Below, piece by piece: positions 35,022 to 43,592 of a stretch of 64,000 nt of DNA. The translations under genes and the position numbers were made by a program. Positions within the stretch are counted from its first letter, which is position 1, and every line of letters starts with the position of its first letter. This DNA is from DATJPR01 sp963843525 (GTDB lineage Bacteria; Bacteroidota; Ignavibacteria; UBA10030; UBA6906). The notes below the pieces were generated by a model. That model searched no databases and had not been told where the DNA came from. It worked only from the letters and a program-made list of their open reading frames with translations. The stretch spans positions 1-64,000 of the forward strand of contig CAWJKM010000002.1 of NCBI GenBank assembly GCA_963843525.1, given 5' to 3'.

Positions 35022-35139
35022 CATGAAATTCATCGGCGCCCATTCGATCATCTATAGCAGGAACTCTGAGGCCGGCCGCACCTTCTTTAAGACAGTGCTC
35101 GGTTTCCCTCATGTCGATGTCGGCGACGGCGCACAATAA
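35022..35139 (+). pseudogene. Truncated VOC (glyoxalase) gene
   Basis: An RBS (aagaggagc) and ATG near 35022 start MKFIGAHSIIYSRNSEAGR, then FFKTVLGFPHVDVGDG, the first beta-alpha unit of a VOC protein. The frame ends at TAA after 38 residues, exactly where copy E of the multi-hairpin repeat begins. The rest of the gene is absent. Confidence 0.7.
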
Positions 35140-35140
35140 A

Positions 35141-35275
35141 CGGCAAACTCCGAGACAAAGCATCCGAGCAGACCGGCCCGTCCTTCCGACTTAGTCGGAA
35201 GGACGAGGTCTCGTCCCGTTCAAAGTGGAACGGGACGGACGCCCGACAAAAGATGACCCATGTCGGGTAAACCCG
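35141..35275 (+). repeat. Multi-hairpin repeat, copy E
   Basis: This most diverged copy has cggcaaactccgagac, gtccttccgacttagtcgg with gaaggac, cgtcccgttcaaagtgg with gaacgggacg, then a fourth hairpin cccgacaaaagatgac / catgtcgggt. The loop mutations are compensated in the stems (ccgac/gtcgg), which suggests structure is maintained. Confidence 0.8.
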
Positions 35276-35445
35276 ACAAAAGACTCCGCCAAAAAAATGG
35301 CGGACGCAAAAAGCGCGGATGCATGGCAGGCTTGCCCGCCCGAACGACCGACACTCAGCCCTGAATTTGTTCGGTCGGGCGGGCCCGCTAAAGCGAAGTG
35401 CAGGCGGGTGAACTCGCGTCATTTGGAAAGGCGAATCTTAGGCAG
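35276..35445 (+). repeat. Further hairpins and CTTAGGC core
   Basis: ccgccaaaaaaatggcgg and a large stem cccgcccgaacgaccg / cggtcgggcggg (35336-35390) follow repeat copy E. A CTTAGGC core sits at 35437-35443. The same cggtcg...cgggcggg block is the one inserted in the 12893-13192 junction. Confidence 0.6.
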
Positions 35446-35454
35446 GGAATTCGG

Positions 35455-35600
35455 ATACAAGAATCTCGCTCATCACGTCGCTTCGCACAGCCTCAACCAA
35501 CTCGATTGGAAGAATTCGGTGCGCCTGGGCGGTGATGTCGTGGACGAAGTCCGCCGGCTGAAGGGATCAGATGGACCGGCGAAGATCGAGCCTCTTCCCC
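35455..35600 (+). pseudogene. Second remnant of a reductase-like (RibD C-terminal) gene
   Basis: The frame reads ASHSLNQLDWKNSVRLGGDV, then DEVRRLKGSDGP, matching SHTLNKSDWKNSVFLKSVDD of the protein at 30387. Only this middle part remains; neither start nor C-terminus is present. An intact, more distant relative starts 220 bases downstream. Confidence 0.6.
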
Positions 35601-35819
35601 CGGAGGCGCCATCCGACGCGGAACTGGTTCGGCGCAAGAAACTGGCAGTCGAAGGCTCCGGAATCTCACGAACCCCCGTTACGTTGCAGATGAATCAGCA
35701 CAAATCCCGGACGAATTCCGTACATTGGGCGTCAAGCCGTCCGGCGCTTCGCTAATGATGAATTCAATCACGCGGCGCCTGGTCTATTCGGTGATCGTCA
35801 CATGAGGAGGAGGAAGTTC

Positions 35820-36377
35820 ATGAGAAAGGTGGTTTTTGCGATCAATAGTACGGCTGACGGCTTCTTCAGCCACACGGACGGGATTGCCGACGACGAGTTG
35901 CATGAGTACTTCACCGGGCTGCTGCGCAATGCGAGTCTCCTCCTCTACGGCCGGATCACGTATCAACTTATGGTCCCCTATTGGCCCGATATCGCCAGGA
36001 ACCAATCGGAGGCGGAAGCAATCAATGAGTTCGCCCGCGTGTTCGACTCGCTCGACAAGATCGTATTCTCCAGGACATTGAACCACGTTGAAGGGCAGAA
36101 CGCGAGACTTGCGCGCGCAGACATCGCGGACGAGGTGCTCGCGCTGAAGCAGCATCCCGGGAAAGACATCTGTGTAGGCAGCTTGAGCCTTGCGTCCCAG
36201 CTTTCGGAGCGCGGCTTGATTGACGAGTATCGTTTCGTGGTTCACCCGGTCATCGCCGGAAAAGGACCGCGATTATTCGAAACCGTGGTGCCTGAGCACA
36301 GGCTTCTGCTCGACTTCATTGGTTCGCAAACCTTCCACTCCGGCGCCGTTGCCCTTCACTACAAAAAGCATACGTGA
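35820..36377 (+). CDS. Dihydrofolate-reductase-like protein (RibD C-terminal family), divergent
   Basis: ATG 35820 follows RBS gaggaggaag and gives 185 residues. VVFAINSTADGFFSH, LLYGRITYQLMVPYWPD, FDSLDKIVFSRTLN, DICVGSLSLASQLSERGL and HPVIAGKGPRLFE are the family landmarks. It is clearly more distant from the two proteins near 30 kb than they are from each other. It likely binds NADPH; substrate unknown. Confidence 0.88.
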   Translation: MRKVVFAINSTADGFFSHTDGIADDELHEYFTGLLRNASLLLYGRITYQLMVPYWPDIARNQSEAEAINEFARVFDSLDKIVFSRTLNHVEGQNARLARADIADEVLALKQHPGKDICVGSLSLASQLSERGLIDEYRFVVHPVIAGKGPRLFETVVPEHRLLLDFIGSQTFHSGAVALHYKKHT

Positions 36378-36455
36378 GGAGAAACGCACCTCGGCGCCAT
36401 GGCCACGGTGAGAAGTCAGATGTATCTCCATTAGACATGAAGAAAGGACCATATC

Positions 36456-37325
36456 ATGGTTTCAGCTATTCAAAAAGAAAAAGCAGAACTGTTCTTGAAA
36501 TTCCATCAGGACAAAGAAATTCTGGTTCTGCTGAACTCGTGGGACACCGGAAGTTCTAAACTCATAGAAGCATGTGGCTACAAAGCAATCGCAACAACAA
36601 GCATGGGAATAGCCGCCTCTTTGGGGTATCCTGACTGCCAGGTAATACAATTGTCGGAAATGATTCAAACCATCACGGGAATCGTCCATGGGGTACACGT
36701 TCCGGTAACGGTGGATATAGAAGCCGGCTATGGAAATACTCTCGATGAAGTACTTGACTCGGTACAGAAGATCATTGCAACAGGAATTGTCGGAATTAAC
36801 ATTGAAGACAGTATCGACTTGAATCCAATGCTGATTGACGAGGTGGAATTCTGTGAACGAATATCAGCCATTCGTGCACTATCGGATTCACTGGGCTTTC
36901 ATTTGGTAATCAATGCAAGAACGGATTCATTTTATACGTCGTCGGGTTCGCCACGAGAGAAACTCTCTGAATCCATCAGGCGCGGCAACAAATACCGGGA
37001 AGCCGGTGCCGACTGCATATTTGTACAGCCTGTATGGGAAAAAGAAACGATTTCAACATTGGTGAAGGAAATCCATGCCCCAATCAACATTCTTGCAAAC
37101 CCCGGGAATGCGGGAGGAGTACCGCCATCCGTCCGTGAACTGCAGGATTTGGGTGTTGCCCGCTTAAGTCTTGGTTCAGGTTTGATGAAAGCTACTTTAG
37201 CTTTGATCAAAAAGGTTGCTGACGAACTGTCTGAAAAAGGGACTTACAATGTATTGTTGGATACGTTGACACCGCTTCCCGAAGCTGCAAAGGCCTACAA
37301 AATGGCAATCGGGCAGAACAAATGA
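36456..37325 (+). CDS. Isocitrate lyase / PEP mutase family protein
   Basis: The 289-residue protein (RBS gaaagga) has the PEP mutase/ICL barrel: LLNSWDTGSSKLIEACGYKA (3-41 region), TVDIEAGYGNT (metal-binding acidic loop, near 89), GINIEDS (near 112) and INARTDSF (near 152). The phosphonomutase KxCxxK-type loop is absent, which suits the oxaloacetate-decarboxylase/2-methylisocitrate-lyase-like subgroup. It is expected to make or break a C-C or C-P bond of a 2-oxo acid with Mg2+. Confidence 0.85.
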   Translation: MVSAIQKEKAELFLKFHQDKEILVLLNSWDTGSSKLIEACGYKAIATTSMGIAASLGYPDCQVIQLSEMIQTITGIVHGVHVPVTVDIEAGYGNTLDEVLDSVQKIIATGIVGINIEDSIDLNPMLIDEVEFCERISAIRALSDSLGFHLVINARTDSFYTSSGSPREKLSESIRRGNKYREAGADCIFVQPVWEKETISTLVKEIHAPINILANPGNAGGVPPSVRELQDLGVARLSLGSGLMKATLALIKKVADELSEKGTYNVLLDTLTPLPEAAKAYKMAIGQNK

Positions 37326-37478
37326 CGAACAGCCAGGAGCATCGGCAACACGACACTCGCACATTGCATAGGCAAAGACGTCGGGGCAGGCGTGTTGCCG
37401 AAATGGTATGTGGCATGCCCGACCTTCATGATAGGAATGGTGGTCCAAGGTTTGGTAGAGAGAAAGGTGGGTGGAGGA

Positions 37479-37949
37479 ATGATCACGGAAGTCCATCGAC
37501 TGGAAGAGCAGCTCAGGCGCACGCTTGAGGGAGAGGCGTGGCACGGGCCCTCGGTACTCGAGGTGCTGGCCGGCGTTTCCGCGGCGCAAGCGGCCAGCCA
37601 TCCCATCGCCGGTGCGCATAGCATCTGGGAACTCGTGCTTCATCTTGGCAGTGATTATGACCTGGTCCTCCGGAGATTGGCCGGCGATGGGCGCCCGTAT
37701 ACGGCCGCGGAAGACTGGCCCGCATGTCCGGCATCCACCGAGGAGAACTGGCGGCAGACAGTCCAGGAGCTCAAGCGACTGAACGAGCAACTGCGGCAGG
37801 CAGTGCGGGACTTTCCAGTCGAACGGCTGGATGACCCCCTCGTTCCCGAGGTTCCCTACACCGCGTACACGCAGTTCATCGGCGTCACTCAGCACAACCT
37901 ATATCATGCCGGCCAGATTGCGCTGCTCAAGCGCGCCCTGGTCGCGTGA
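37479..37949 (+). CDS. DinB-family protein
   Basis: ATG 37479 (RBS gtggagga) gives 156 residues. VHRLEEQLRRTLEGEAWHGP, HSIWELVLHLGSDYDLVLRR and GVTQHNLYHAGQIALLKRAL supply the three His of the DinB metal site (H, H, HxxxH). It is a four-helix bundle of the YfiT/DinB superfamily. It differs from the DinB-like protein at 34537 (little shared outside the motif). Upstream (37340-37420) is a cggcaacacgacactcgc element like the 13.78 kb junction. Confidence 0.8.
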   Translation: MITEVHRLEEQLRRTLEGEAWHGPSVLEVLAGVSAAQAASHPIAGAHSIWELVLHLGSDYDLVLRRLAGDGRPYTAAEDWPACPASTEENWRQTVQELKRLNEQLRQAVRDFPVERLDDPLVPEVPYTAYTQFIGVTQHNLYHAGQIALLKRALVA

Positions 37950-38047
37950 CGGCGGGTGCCCGCCCGACGCTAAGCGCCATCTGCACACCAGTATCTCTGC
38001 TGCGGAGTTGACCTAACCATGGAACTTACGCTCGCAGGAAAAAACAG

Positions 38048-38860
38048 ATGACTGAATGGAGCACAGCATTCTGCGAAATAAACGGGATCACAATACACTA
38101 CACGAGAACCGGTGGAACCAAGCCCCCTGTCATGTTGCTGCACGGGTTGACCGCTGATGGGGCTTGCTGGACCCCACTGGCACGTGCTCTTGAGGCAGAT
38201 TATGATGTCATCATGCCGGATGCCAGGGGTCATGGAACGTCGAGTGTGCCTGATTTCGGATACCGATACGAAGACCATGCAAACGATGTTGCCGGTTTGA
38301 TAAATGCTCTACGACTTCCTCCTCCGGTCCTGCTGGGACATTCGATGGGGGGGATGACTGCAGCTGTGGTCGCAAGTCGCAAACCAAATCTCCTCCGTGG
38401 CCTGATTTTAGCTGATCCAACATTCCTGAGCCCAACAGTTCAGCGCGATGTTCGTGATAGTGAGGTTGCCGATCAGCATCGGAAGATACTTACTATGTCA
38501 TTGGATGAAGTAGTGGCAGATGCGCGGGCCAGGCATCCAAACCGGTCATCGGAGACCCTTGAGCTATTCGCTCGGGCACGACTTCAAACCAGCATGAGTG
38601 CTTTCGACGTACTCACGCCACCGAACCCCGATTATAAGCAGTTAGCGAGTACGATCGACGTTCCAAGCCTCCTCGTATTTGGTGATAAAGGTGTGGTTTC
38701 CTCTGTTGTTGCTGAAGAGTTGCAGCGTCTTAATCCTGGATTTCAGGTTGAACAAATGCGGGAAGCCGGCCACGGGCTCCACTTGGACCAGCCAGAACGC
38801 TTTGCGGCTGTCATCAAATCTTTTTTACGTTATGTGTCATTTGCCGAGCAAAGGTCATGA
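38048..38860 (+). CDS. Alpha/beta-fold hydrolase
   Basis: The 270-residue protein starts at ATG 38048 with MLLHGLTADGACW (oxyanion loop, about 31-43), DARGHGTS (about 57-64), nucleophile elbow LLGHSMGGM (Ser at about 98), a D in LVFGDKGVV near 212 and His in AGHGLHLDQPE near 243. It matches esterase/haloalkane-dehalogenase-like enzymes with a Ser-Asp-His triad. Its stop overlaps the next start (ATGA), so the two genes are co-translated. Confidence 0.9.
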   Translation: MTEWSTAFCEINGITIHYTRTGGTKPPVMLLHGLTADGACWTPLARALEADYDVIMPDARGHGTSSVPDFGYRYEDHANDVAGLINALRLPPPVLLGHSMGGMTAAVVASRKPNLLRGLILADPTFLSPTVQRDVRDSEVADQHRKILTMSLDEVVADARARHPNRSSETLELFARARLQTSMSAFDVLTPPNPDYKQLASTIDVPSLLVFGDKGVVSSVVAEELQRLNPGFQVEQMREAGHGLHLDQPERFAAVIKSFLRYVSFAEQRS

Positions 38861-39228
38861 AAACTCCATCACCTGATTTCTCGATCGTCTTTGCCAGACT
38901 GCGTGCAATCCTTCAGGAGCACGCATCCAGATTCGTTGTCTCTGCCGATAGAGCGGATTACTACTGTCTGCAGATTCCTTACAGCCAGAAGTTCAAAAAG
39001 GCCTTCCCGGTTGCCTGGGTGAAGGTCTCAAAATCCTACGCGAGTTTTCATTACATGCCAATCTACTTCGCACCTGCCTTGCAGAAGACCTTATCGGCCG
39101 GACTCAAAGCCCGAATGCAAGGCAAGTCGTGCTTCAATTTCAGGTCCGTCGACGAGAAGCTCTTTGACGAACTTCGTCGGCTGACGGCCAAGGGATTCGA
39201 AGTCTCCCGGAAGGCGAAAGTCATTTGA
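38857..39228 (+). CDS. Conserved protein of unknown function (DUF1801-like fold suspected)
   Basis: The 123-residue protein has a pattern I recognise from small cassette-type hypothetical proteins: VFARLRAILQEH, FPVAWVKVSKSYASFHYMPI, ARMQGKSCFNF and LFDELRRLTAKGFE. The layout is near that of DUF1801/YdhG proteins, but no family name is sure. It overlaps the upstream hydrolase by four bases. Confidence 0.6.
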   Translation: MKTPSPDFSIVFARLRAILQEHASRFVVSADRADYYCLQIPYSQKFKKAFPVAWVKVSKSYASFHYMPIYFAPALQKTLSAGLKARMQGKSCFNFRSVDEKLFDELRRLTAKGFEVSRKAKVI

Positions 39229-39263
39229 GGAGTTTGTACCGATTGCACAAAGTGTAGTGCGTC

Positions 39264-39345
39264 GCCGAACGGCAAACGCACATAGCGAACGGCCCGCCTA
39301 CGCTATCGCTCCGGCGGGTAACTGTGGTGCGGCGAGACGTTAGGC
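39264..39345 (+). repeat. Compact attC-like junction (GCCGAAC ... GTTAGGC), 82 bp
   Basis: This short site is close to textbook attC length: GCCGAACGGCAAACGC, one hairpin cccgcctacgc / ccggcgggt, then GTGGTGCGGCGAGACGTTAG and GC. It shows the minimal form to which the longer sites add extra hairpins. Confidence 0.8.
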
Positions 39346-39382
39346 GGCATGCCCACCCACCGGAAGTTGGAGGTCTTCTTCT

Positions 39383-39904
39383 ATGAACATCGATTACTCT
39401 TCCCTGGCGATTATTTTCGTGACTTGCCTTGCTCTCCGTGGCATGTATGAGAGGCTCAAAGAAACTCACAAGATCAACCCGGAAAACAAACCGATTTTTG
39501 CCGTCATTCTCACGGTCATGCTCATTCTCTGGTCGGCGTGGTTCAGTCTTTGTCCATTGGACCCATTTCAGTTTGAATTGCCGGAGATCATTGAATGGAT
39601 TGGCTTTGGGGTCTTTGTCGCTGGTCTGGTTCTGGCTCTCGGAGCGTTAATTCAACTCAGAGGGGTTGAGAACATCGATCATCTTGTGACAACGGGCTTT
39701 TTCAGGAAGATCAGGCACCCGATGTACGTCGGCTTCATTGCGTGGATTCTTGGATGGAGTCTGTTTCACAGTGCCGTGGTAAGCTTGGCAATCGGGGTCG
39801 TCGGGATAATGAGCGTCCTCTGGTGGAGACATTTGGAGGAGACAAGGCTTCGAATCCAGTTCGGAAGTGCGTACGAGCAGTATCGAATGAGGACTTGGTT
39901 TTGA
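39383..39904 (+). CDS. Isoprenylcysteine carboxyl methyltransferase-like (ICMT/PEMT) membrane protein
   Basis: The 173-residue protein has five hydrophobic segments. The C-terminal region reads LVTTGFFRKIRHPMYVGFIA, the ICMT/PEMT signature (G-x-Y/F-x-x-x-RHPxY), and ends with EETRLRIQFGSAYEQYR, its EE...F...Y motif. Such enzymes methylate lipids or unknown membrane substrates using SAM. RBS ttggagg. First gene of a cassette after the compact site. Confidence 0.85.
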   Translation: MNIDYSSLAIIFVTCLALRGMYERLKETHKINPENKPIFAVILTVMLILWSAWFSLCPLDPFQFELPEIIEWIGFGVFVAGLVLALGALIQLRGVENIDHLVTTGFFRKIRHPMYVGFIAWILGWSLFHSAVVSLAIGVVGIMSVLWWRHLEETRLRIQFGSAYEQYRMRTWF

Positions 39905-40315
39905 TGGACCACGCTTAGAGATCCAACGGGAATCCTCTTAGGGTGAGCGCGGTGGGCACGGCCTCTTATGATAGTTCGCAAAACGAAGTGCGAGAAACGA
40001 ATCACACATAAGAACGATGCTGATCAGTTCCAATGCTCGTGCGGGACTGAAATGGTTCGCCACCACAATTGTCTACCTGGATAATGCGCCGACGTGTTGG
40101 TCTATTCCTATTGAGACTGAGATTGGCAAATCCGTGCAGATCGAACTTCGGAATGAGAATGTTCTGAACATCACGCAGCTGTACGAGGAGATCATCAAAG
40201 CGAACTAAACTGACGACCGTGTTACATCACACGCCGTGATATCATAACGACGTTCGCCCACAATTCTGCACGTGAATGCCTGGCCGCACACGCTCACTCA
40301 GAAGAGGAAGCTATC
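39905..40315. other. Intergenic region with a possible small ORF
   Basis: A 63-codon frame at 40017-40208 ends QIELRNENVLNITQLYEEII and may be the tail of a decayed gene; no family is recognised and no good RBS precedes it. The rest has short palindromes (cacgccgtgatatc) but no clear cassette core. Confidence 0.3.
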
Positions 40316-41980
40316 ATGAGATCAGCTGGTTTCATCGCAGCCCTCGCTCTAGTCCTTGTGTCATGCCAGAGGGAGGAGTCCACGATTACCGGGAGGCTCG
40401 TAGGATTTGACGGTAAACCCACGCTGCTCGCCCATGTGTACCTGGCGGACGCCACAACCTCTTTCGGGTGGACATCAATTTTCGGCAGCTCAATCCTCTC
40501 ATCGGAAGTAGTTCAGAAAGACGGGACATTCAGAATCTCGACTCGACAGAAGGGCCCTTTCGTCCTCTTCTGCACGGCGGTGGGGTACAAACATCTTCGC
40601 ATCCCGCTGCCGCTCGAAGCGCATGCAGAGATCTCCATCGATGTTCAACTGGAATGCGCGGTTCCCGACACAGCACAATCTGAGATCCCTATCATCGCGT
40701 CCGTTGATGGTGGGGCGACGTGGCAACGAGCCTACCTTCAGAAACAAGCGTCTGGCGTGTTTGGGGTTGAGCTTGCGGCAATCGGGGATAGCGTGGCCTA
40801 TACGGTTTCTCTGGGCGATCCAGCATCAATGGCAACGACCTTGCTTGGCGCTAGCGCGGACCGCTATGAGTGGACTTCGATGAATCAGTACGCAAGTGTT
40901 GTGGCTGTCAGGGATGGTCGTGCGCGCATCGAGTACCGGGTGCCCCCGCAGACTGTTGTCGCGCTCGGGAGCTATCGGTTCCATGATGTTTCATCGATTC
41001 CCGCGGAATTTGCGAGAAGACAACAATCGTTCGCAGAATACGCAACGGGATCGGACTCGTCGCTTCAACGCCACCTGCGGAGCGGAAAGTCATTCGGAAC
41101 GTTCATGTATCCCTGGATCGCTTTCGCGGATACCCTTGCACGATTTGCAGTGGAAGCCAACTCGAAACTCATGAGAGACGAGTTGGCAGTGGAGGTCCTT
41201 GAGTGTTACCAGCGGGCAAATGTTCCCGTCGGGGATGCGGAACTGCTCAAATTAATCGCGGGCATTTCACCGACCTCTCTCGCGTGGGTCTACCACGGGA
41301 CGTTGGCGCTTGCAACGCAACGGTTTCCCGAGATGGGCGACTCCTACTTTACATCGCTTGTCGACCGTCATCCATGGCGGCCGTACGTTGCCTATCTTCT
41401 ATTCTACAAATGTGCTTCCGCCAAACAGGTCCACGACGATTCCACAGTGATGGCCGTTCTGACACAACTTGCGAAGGACTTCAAGAACACGGTCGCAGCT
41501 CGCGAGGCGCAGGAATTCCTCGCCCCCCGAGGCACGATGCAAATAGGCGCGCCGCTCCCGGCATTTGCCTTTTCGTCACTTGATGATTCCACTCAGGTAT
41601 TCACCAATGAGACCTTTCACGGACATAACCTGTTGCTTGTTTTCTGGAGCACCTCGTGCTCACATTGCGTGGCAGAAATGCCCGTACTTCATAGGATTTA
41701 CGAGAAGTATGAGAAAGTTGGTCTGAAGATTCTCAGCGTTTCGCTTGGCAGCGAGCTGAAGCAGGTGATCCGGTTTCGGAAGTTCCGCTGGCCCATGCCA
41801 TGGTGTGTCACTGTCTTGTCGAATGAAGAGACGCCATCCGTCGAGCAGCGCTTCGCTGCGCAAACGCCTATGCATATCCTCGTAGATCCCACCGGAAATA
41901 TCGTTATGGTTGACAGCCTGTTGTACGGGAATCGGCTGGATTCGACTCTCGCCCAGGTTCTGGGGGAGAAGAACCATTGA
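40316..41980 (+). CDS. Lipoprotein with C-terminal TlpA-like thioredoxin domain
   Basis: The 554-residue protein starts with a lipoprotein signal (FIAALALVLVSC, lipobox Cys near 17). An N-terminal carboxypeptidase-regulatory-like beta domain (TGRLVGFDGKPTLLAHVYL) is followed by helical repeats, then a redoxin domain from about residue 410: FWSTSCSHCVAEMPVLHRI holds the CSHC redox pair. It should be anchored in the periplasm and act as a thiol oxidoreductase, as in Bacteroidota TlpA/ResA lipoproteins. RBS gaggaagc. Confidence 0.88.
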   Translation: MRSAGFIAALALVLVSCQREESTITGRLVGFDGKPTLLAHVYLADATTSFGWTSIFGSSILSSEVVQKDGTFRISTRQKGPFVLFCTAVGYKHLRIPLPLEAHAEISIDVQLECAVPDTAQSEIPIIASVDGGATWQRAYLQKQASGVFGVELAAIGDSVAYTVSLGDPASMATTLLGASADRYEWTSMNQYASVVAVRDGRARIEYRVPPQTVVALGSYRFHDVSSIPAEFARRQQSFAEYATGSDSSLQRHLRSGKSFGTFMYPWIAFADTLARFAVEANSKLMRDELAVEVLECYQRANVPVGDAELLKLIAGISPTSLAWVYHGTLALATQRFPEMGDSYFTSLVDRHPWRPYVAYLLFYKCASAKQVHDDSTVMAVLTQLAKDFKNTVAAREAQEFLAPRGTMQIGAPLPAFAFSSLDDSTQVFTNETFHGHNLLLVFWSTSCSHCVAEMPVLHRIYEKYEKVGLKILSVSLGSELKQVIRFRKFRWPMPWCVTVLSNEETPSVEQRFAAQTPMHILVDPTGNIVMVDSLLYGNRLDSTLAQVLGEKNH

Positions 41981-42009
41981 GAGAAAAAGCCCGTCACAAA
42001 GACGGCGGG

Positions 42010-42090
42010 TAAATACTCGGCGGTGCGTAGTTGGCGCACACGTTACCCGCAGGCAAAGATTCATTCCCTATGGCGTTGTGCGGCACCAGT
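42010..42090 (+). repeat. Cassette boundary with GTTACCC left end
   Basis: cggcggtgcgtagttggcg then cacacGTTACCC resembles 16633-16659 (gcgtagttggcgcacac then GTTAGGC). After the core comes gcaggcaaagattc and tggcgttgtgcggcacc, the common left arm. Confidence 0.7.
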
Positions 42091-42123
42091 ATGCAACTGG
42101 TTCACCTGTTGATGAGGCTTGTC

Positions 42124-42729
42124 ATGATTGATTGGTTTTCATCCTACCCCTGGATGGCAGGTGTTGTTACTTTCTTCTTGGCGTGGGGGGATTGGTTGCT
42201 TACGATCCTTCAAGAACGAGAGCGTGTCCTTCACTACGCTGAACATTACCAGAGCTATCCGGTCAACACAATCGAGGGCAACCCGATGTACCAGTCAGCA
42301 GTCAAAGCGAGGCGGATTGCTGAACCAAGACACCTCATTCCCGCCCTCATCGTGAGTGTGATTGTGACATTCGCGCTCGAATGGATTCCGCAGAATTATC
42401 GTCCGTTATTGATCGGGTATGTGTGGGGCCTGTACCTGATTGTGGATACGACCCATTTGGGCAATCTCCTTGGATATAGAGCCGGGCGGCATGGCCTTCA
42501 CGGAAAGCTCTTTTTGCATCAGCGCACCGGCTATCTCATGCAAATGGGGCGCTATTTGGCTTTGGCTTGTTTCCTCATCCTCCTTGCCCTGTGTTCCGCC
42601 TCTCTGTTCATTGTCGGTGTTGCCGTGGCAGGAGTATCGTCTGCGGCCCGACAGCTGGTCTGGATGCGCAAGATTCCTGCGATAGATGAATCGGATAAAC
42701 CGCCCTCGACCGCAAATGTCATCGGCTGA
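42124..42729 (+). CDS. Uncharacterised membrane protein
   Basis: ATG 42124 gives 201 residues with about five hydrophobic segments. A conserved-looking loop HYAEHYQSYPVNTIEGNPMYQ follows the first helix, then LYLIVDTTHLGNLLGYRAGRHG. The pattern suggests a conserved family but I cannot name it. An in-frame ATG at 42091 lies inside the boundary element and is less likely. Confidence 0.55.
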   Translation: MIDWFSSYPWMAGVVTFFLAWGDWLLTILQERERVLHYAEHYQSYPVNTIEGNPMYQSAVKARRIAEPRHLIPALIVSVIVTFALEWIPQNYRPLLIGYVWGLYLIVDTTHLGNLLGYRAGRHGLHGKLFLHQRTGYLMQMGRYLALACFLILLALCSASLFIVGVAVAGVSSAARQLVWMRKIPAIDESDKPPSTANVIG

Positions 42730-42799
42730 CGAACCAACAGGGGCGAGTCGCAGACCTCGTGGCAGGTTCTTCCACCAACACAATTTCCGTGAGGGCAGT

Positions 42800-43018
42800 C
42801 GTGCAAAAAGTAAAATTGAATAGCGGCGTGGAATGGTGGTCATCTCGAAATCAGTGCACAAGGAACGGATCAAAGAGAATTTCAATGTGCTCGATTTTGA
42901 ATTAAGCACGAAAGATATGGACGCTCTCGCGACATTGGATACAAAGACAAGCAGTTTCTTTGATCACCGTGACCCCGAAAAAGTAAGTTGGTTGAGCACA
43001 AGAACACTGGACATCTGA
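42800..43018 (+). pseudogene. C-terminal remnant of an aldo/keto reductase gene
   Basis: The frame from about 42833 reads VVISKSVHKERIKENFNVLD, then FELSTKDMDALATLDTKTSS, FFDHRDPE. This is the last ~60 residues of AKR5-type reductases (cofactor-binding K-S-x-x-x-R-I-x-x-N). Upstream codons with a stop (IE*RRG) show continued decay. About 210 N-terminal residues are absent. Confidence 0.75.
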
Positions 43019-43039
43019 CACGCACCGCAACGGCGAGAC

Positions 43040-43090
43040 GTTAAGCGCAGGCAGAGACTCATTTGCGAAATCCGTTTGGCGGCGCCCGGT
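43040..43090 (+). repeat. Cassette left end (GTTAAGC) with variant arm
   Basis: GTTAAGCGCAGGCAGAGAC then tccgtttggcggcgccc. The right end of the same cassette (43551-43599) has ggcgccaaacgcgg, then tttgcctccgtcc and ATCGAAC. The GTTTGGCG/CGCCAAAC variant is shared only by these two arms. Confidence 0.7.
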
Positions 43091-43117
43091 TTCAGACTCA
43101 CTTGAAGGAGAGGCACA

Positions 43118-43546
43118 ATGAACAAGGTCATGTCGGCTTGCGGAGTCGTCTGCTCGGATTGTGCCGCCTACGATGCCGCCTCCAGAGGGAATGACTACCA
43201 GAAAGAGGCTGCTGAGGCATGGGGGAGAATCTACGGATTTGAGACACCGCCAGAGAAAATGTCATGCGGTGGGTGCCTTAGCTCCGACGACCAGGTGTTT
43301 CACACAAGTGTCAGGTGCACTGCCCGTCGCTGCTGCTTATCCAAAGGTCTGAATAGTTGTGCAGAGTGTCCGGAAGAATCATGTGAACTCCTGGCGAGAG
43401 CGCAGTCGAATTGGGATGCTGTCGCCGAAATTCGTGGCAAGCTGTCTGCACCTGACTTTGCAAAGTACGCTCAGCCTTATTGCGGATATCGGGAGCGATT
43501 GGAGGCGGCACGACGTGCTTTTCGTTCACGTGCTGACGTTCGCTGA
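43118..43546 (+). CDS. DUF3795 protein
   Basis: The 142-residue cysteine-rich protein has CGVVCSDCAAY (10-20), CGGCLSSDDQVF, CTARRCCLSKG and CAECPEESCELL. The Cys spacing suggests one or two zinc or iron-sulfur sites. Function unknown. It is the full-length relative of the truncated copy at 20947, and both share the leader cacttgaaggagag / cacctcaaaggagcg. Confidence 0.88.
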   Translation: MNKVMSACGVVCSDCAAYDAASRGNDYQKEAAEAWGRIYGFETPPEKMSCGGCLSSDDQVFHTSVRCTARRCCLSKGLNSCAECPEESCELLARAQSNWDAVAEIRGKLSAPDFAKYAQPYCGYRERLEAARRAFRSRADVR

Positions 43547-43592
43547 GACACGGGGCGCCAAACGCGGTCATTCGAGATCTTTGCCTCCGTCC

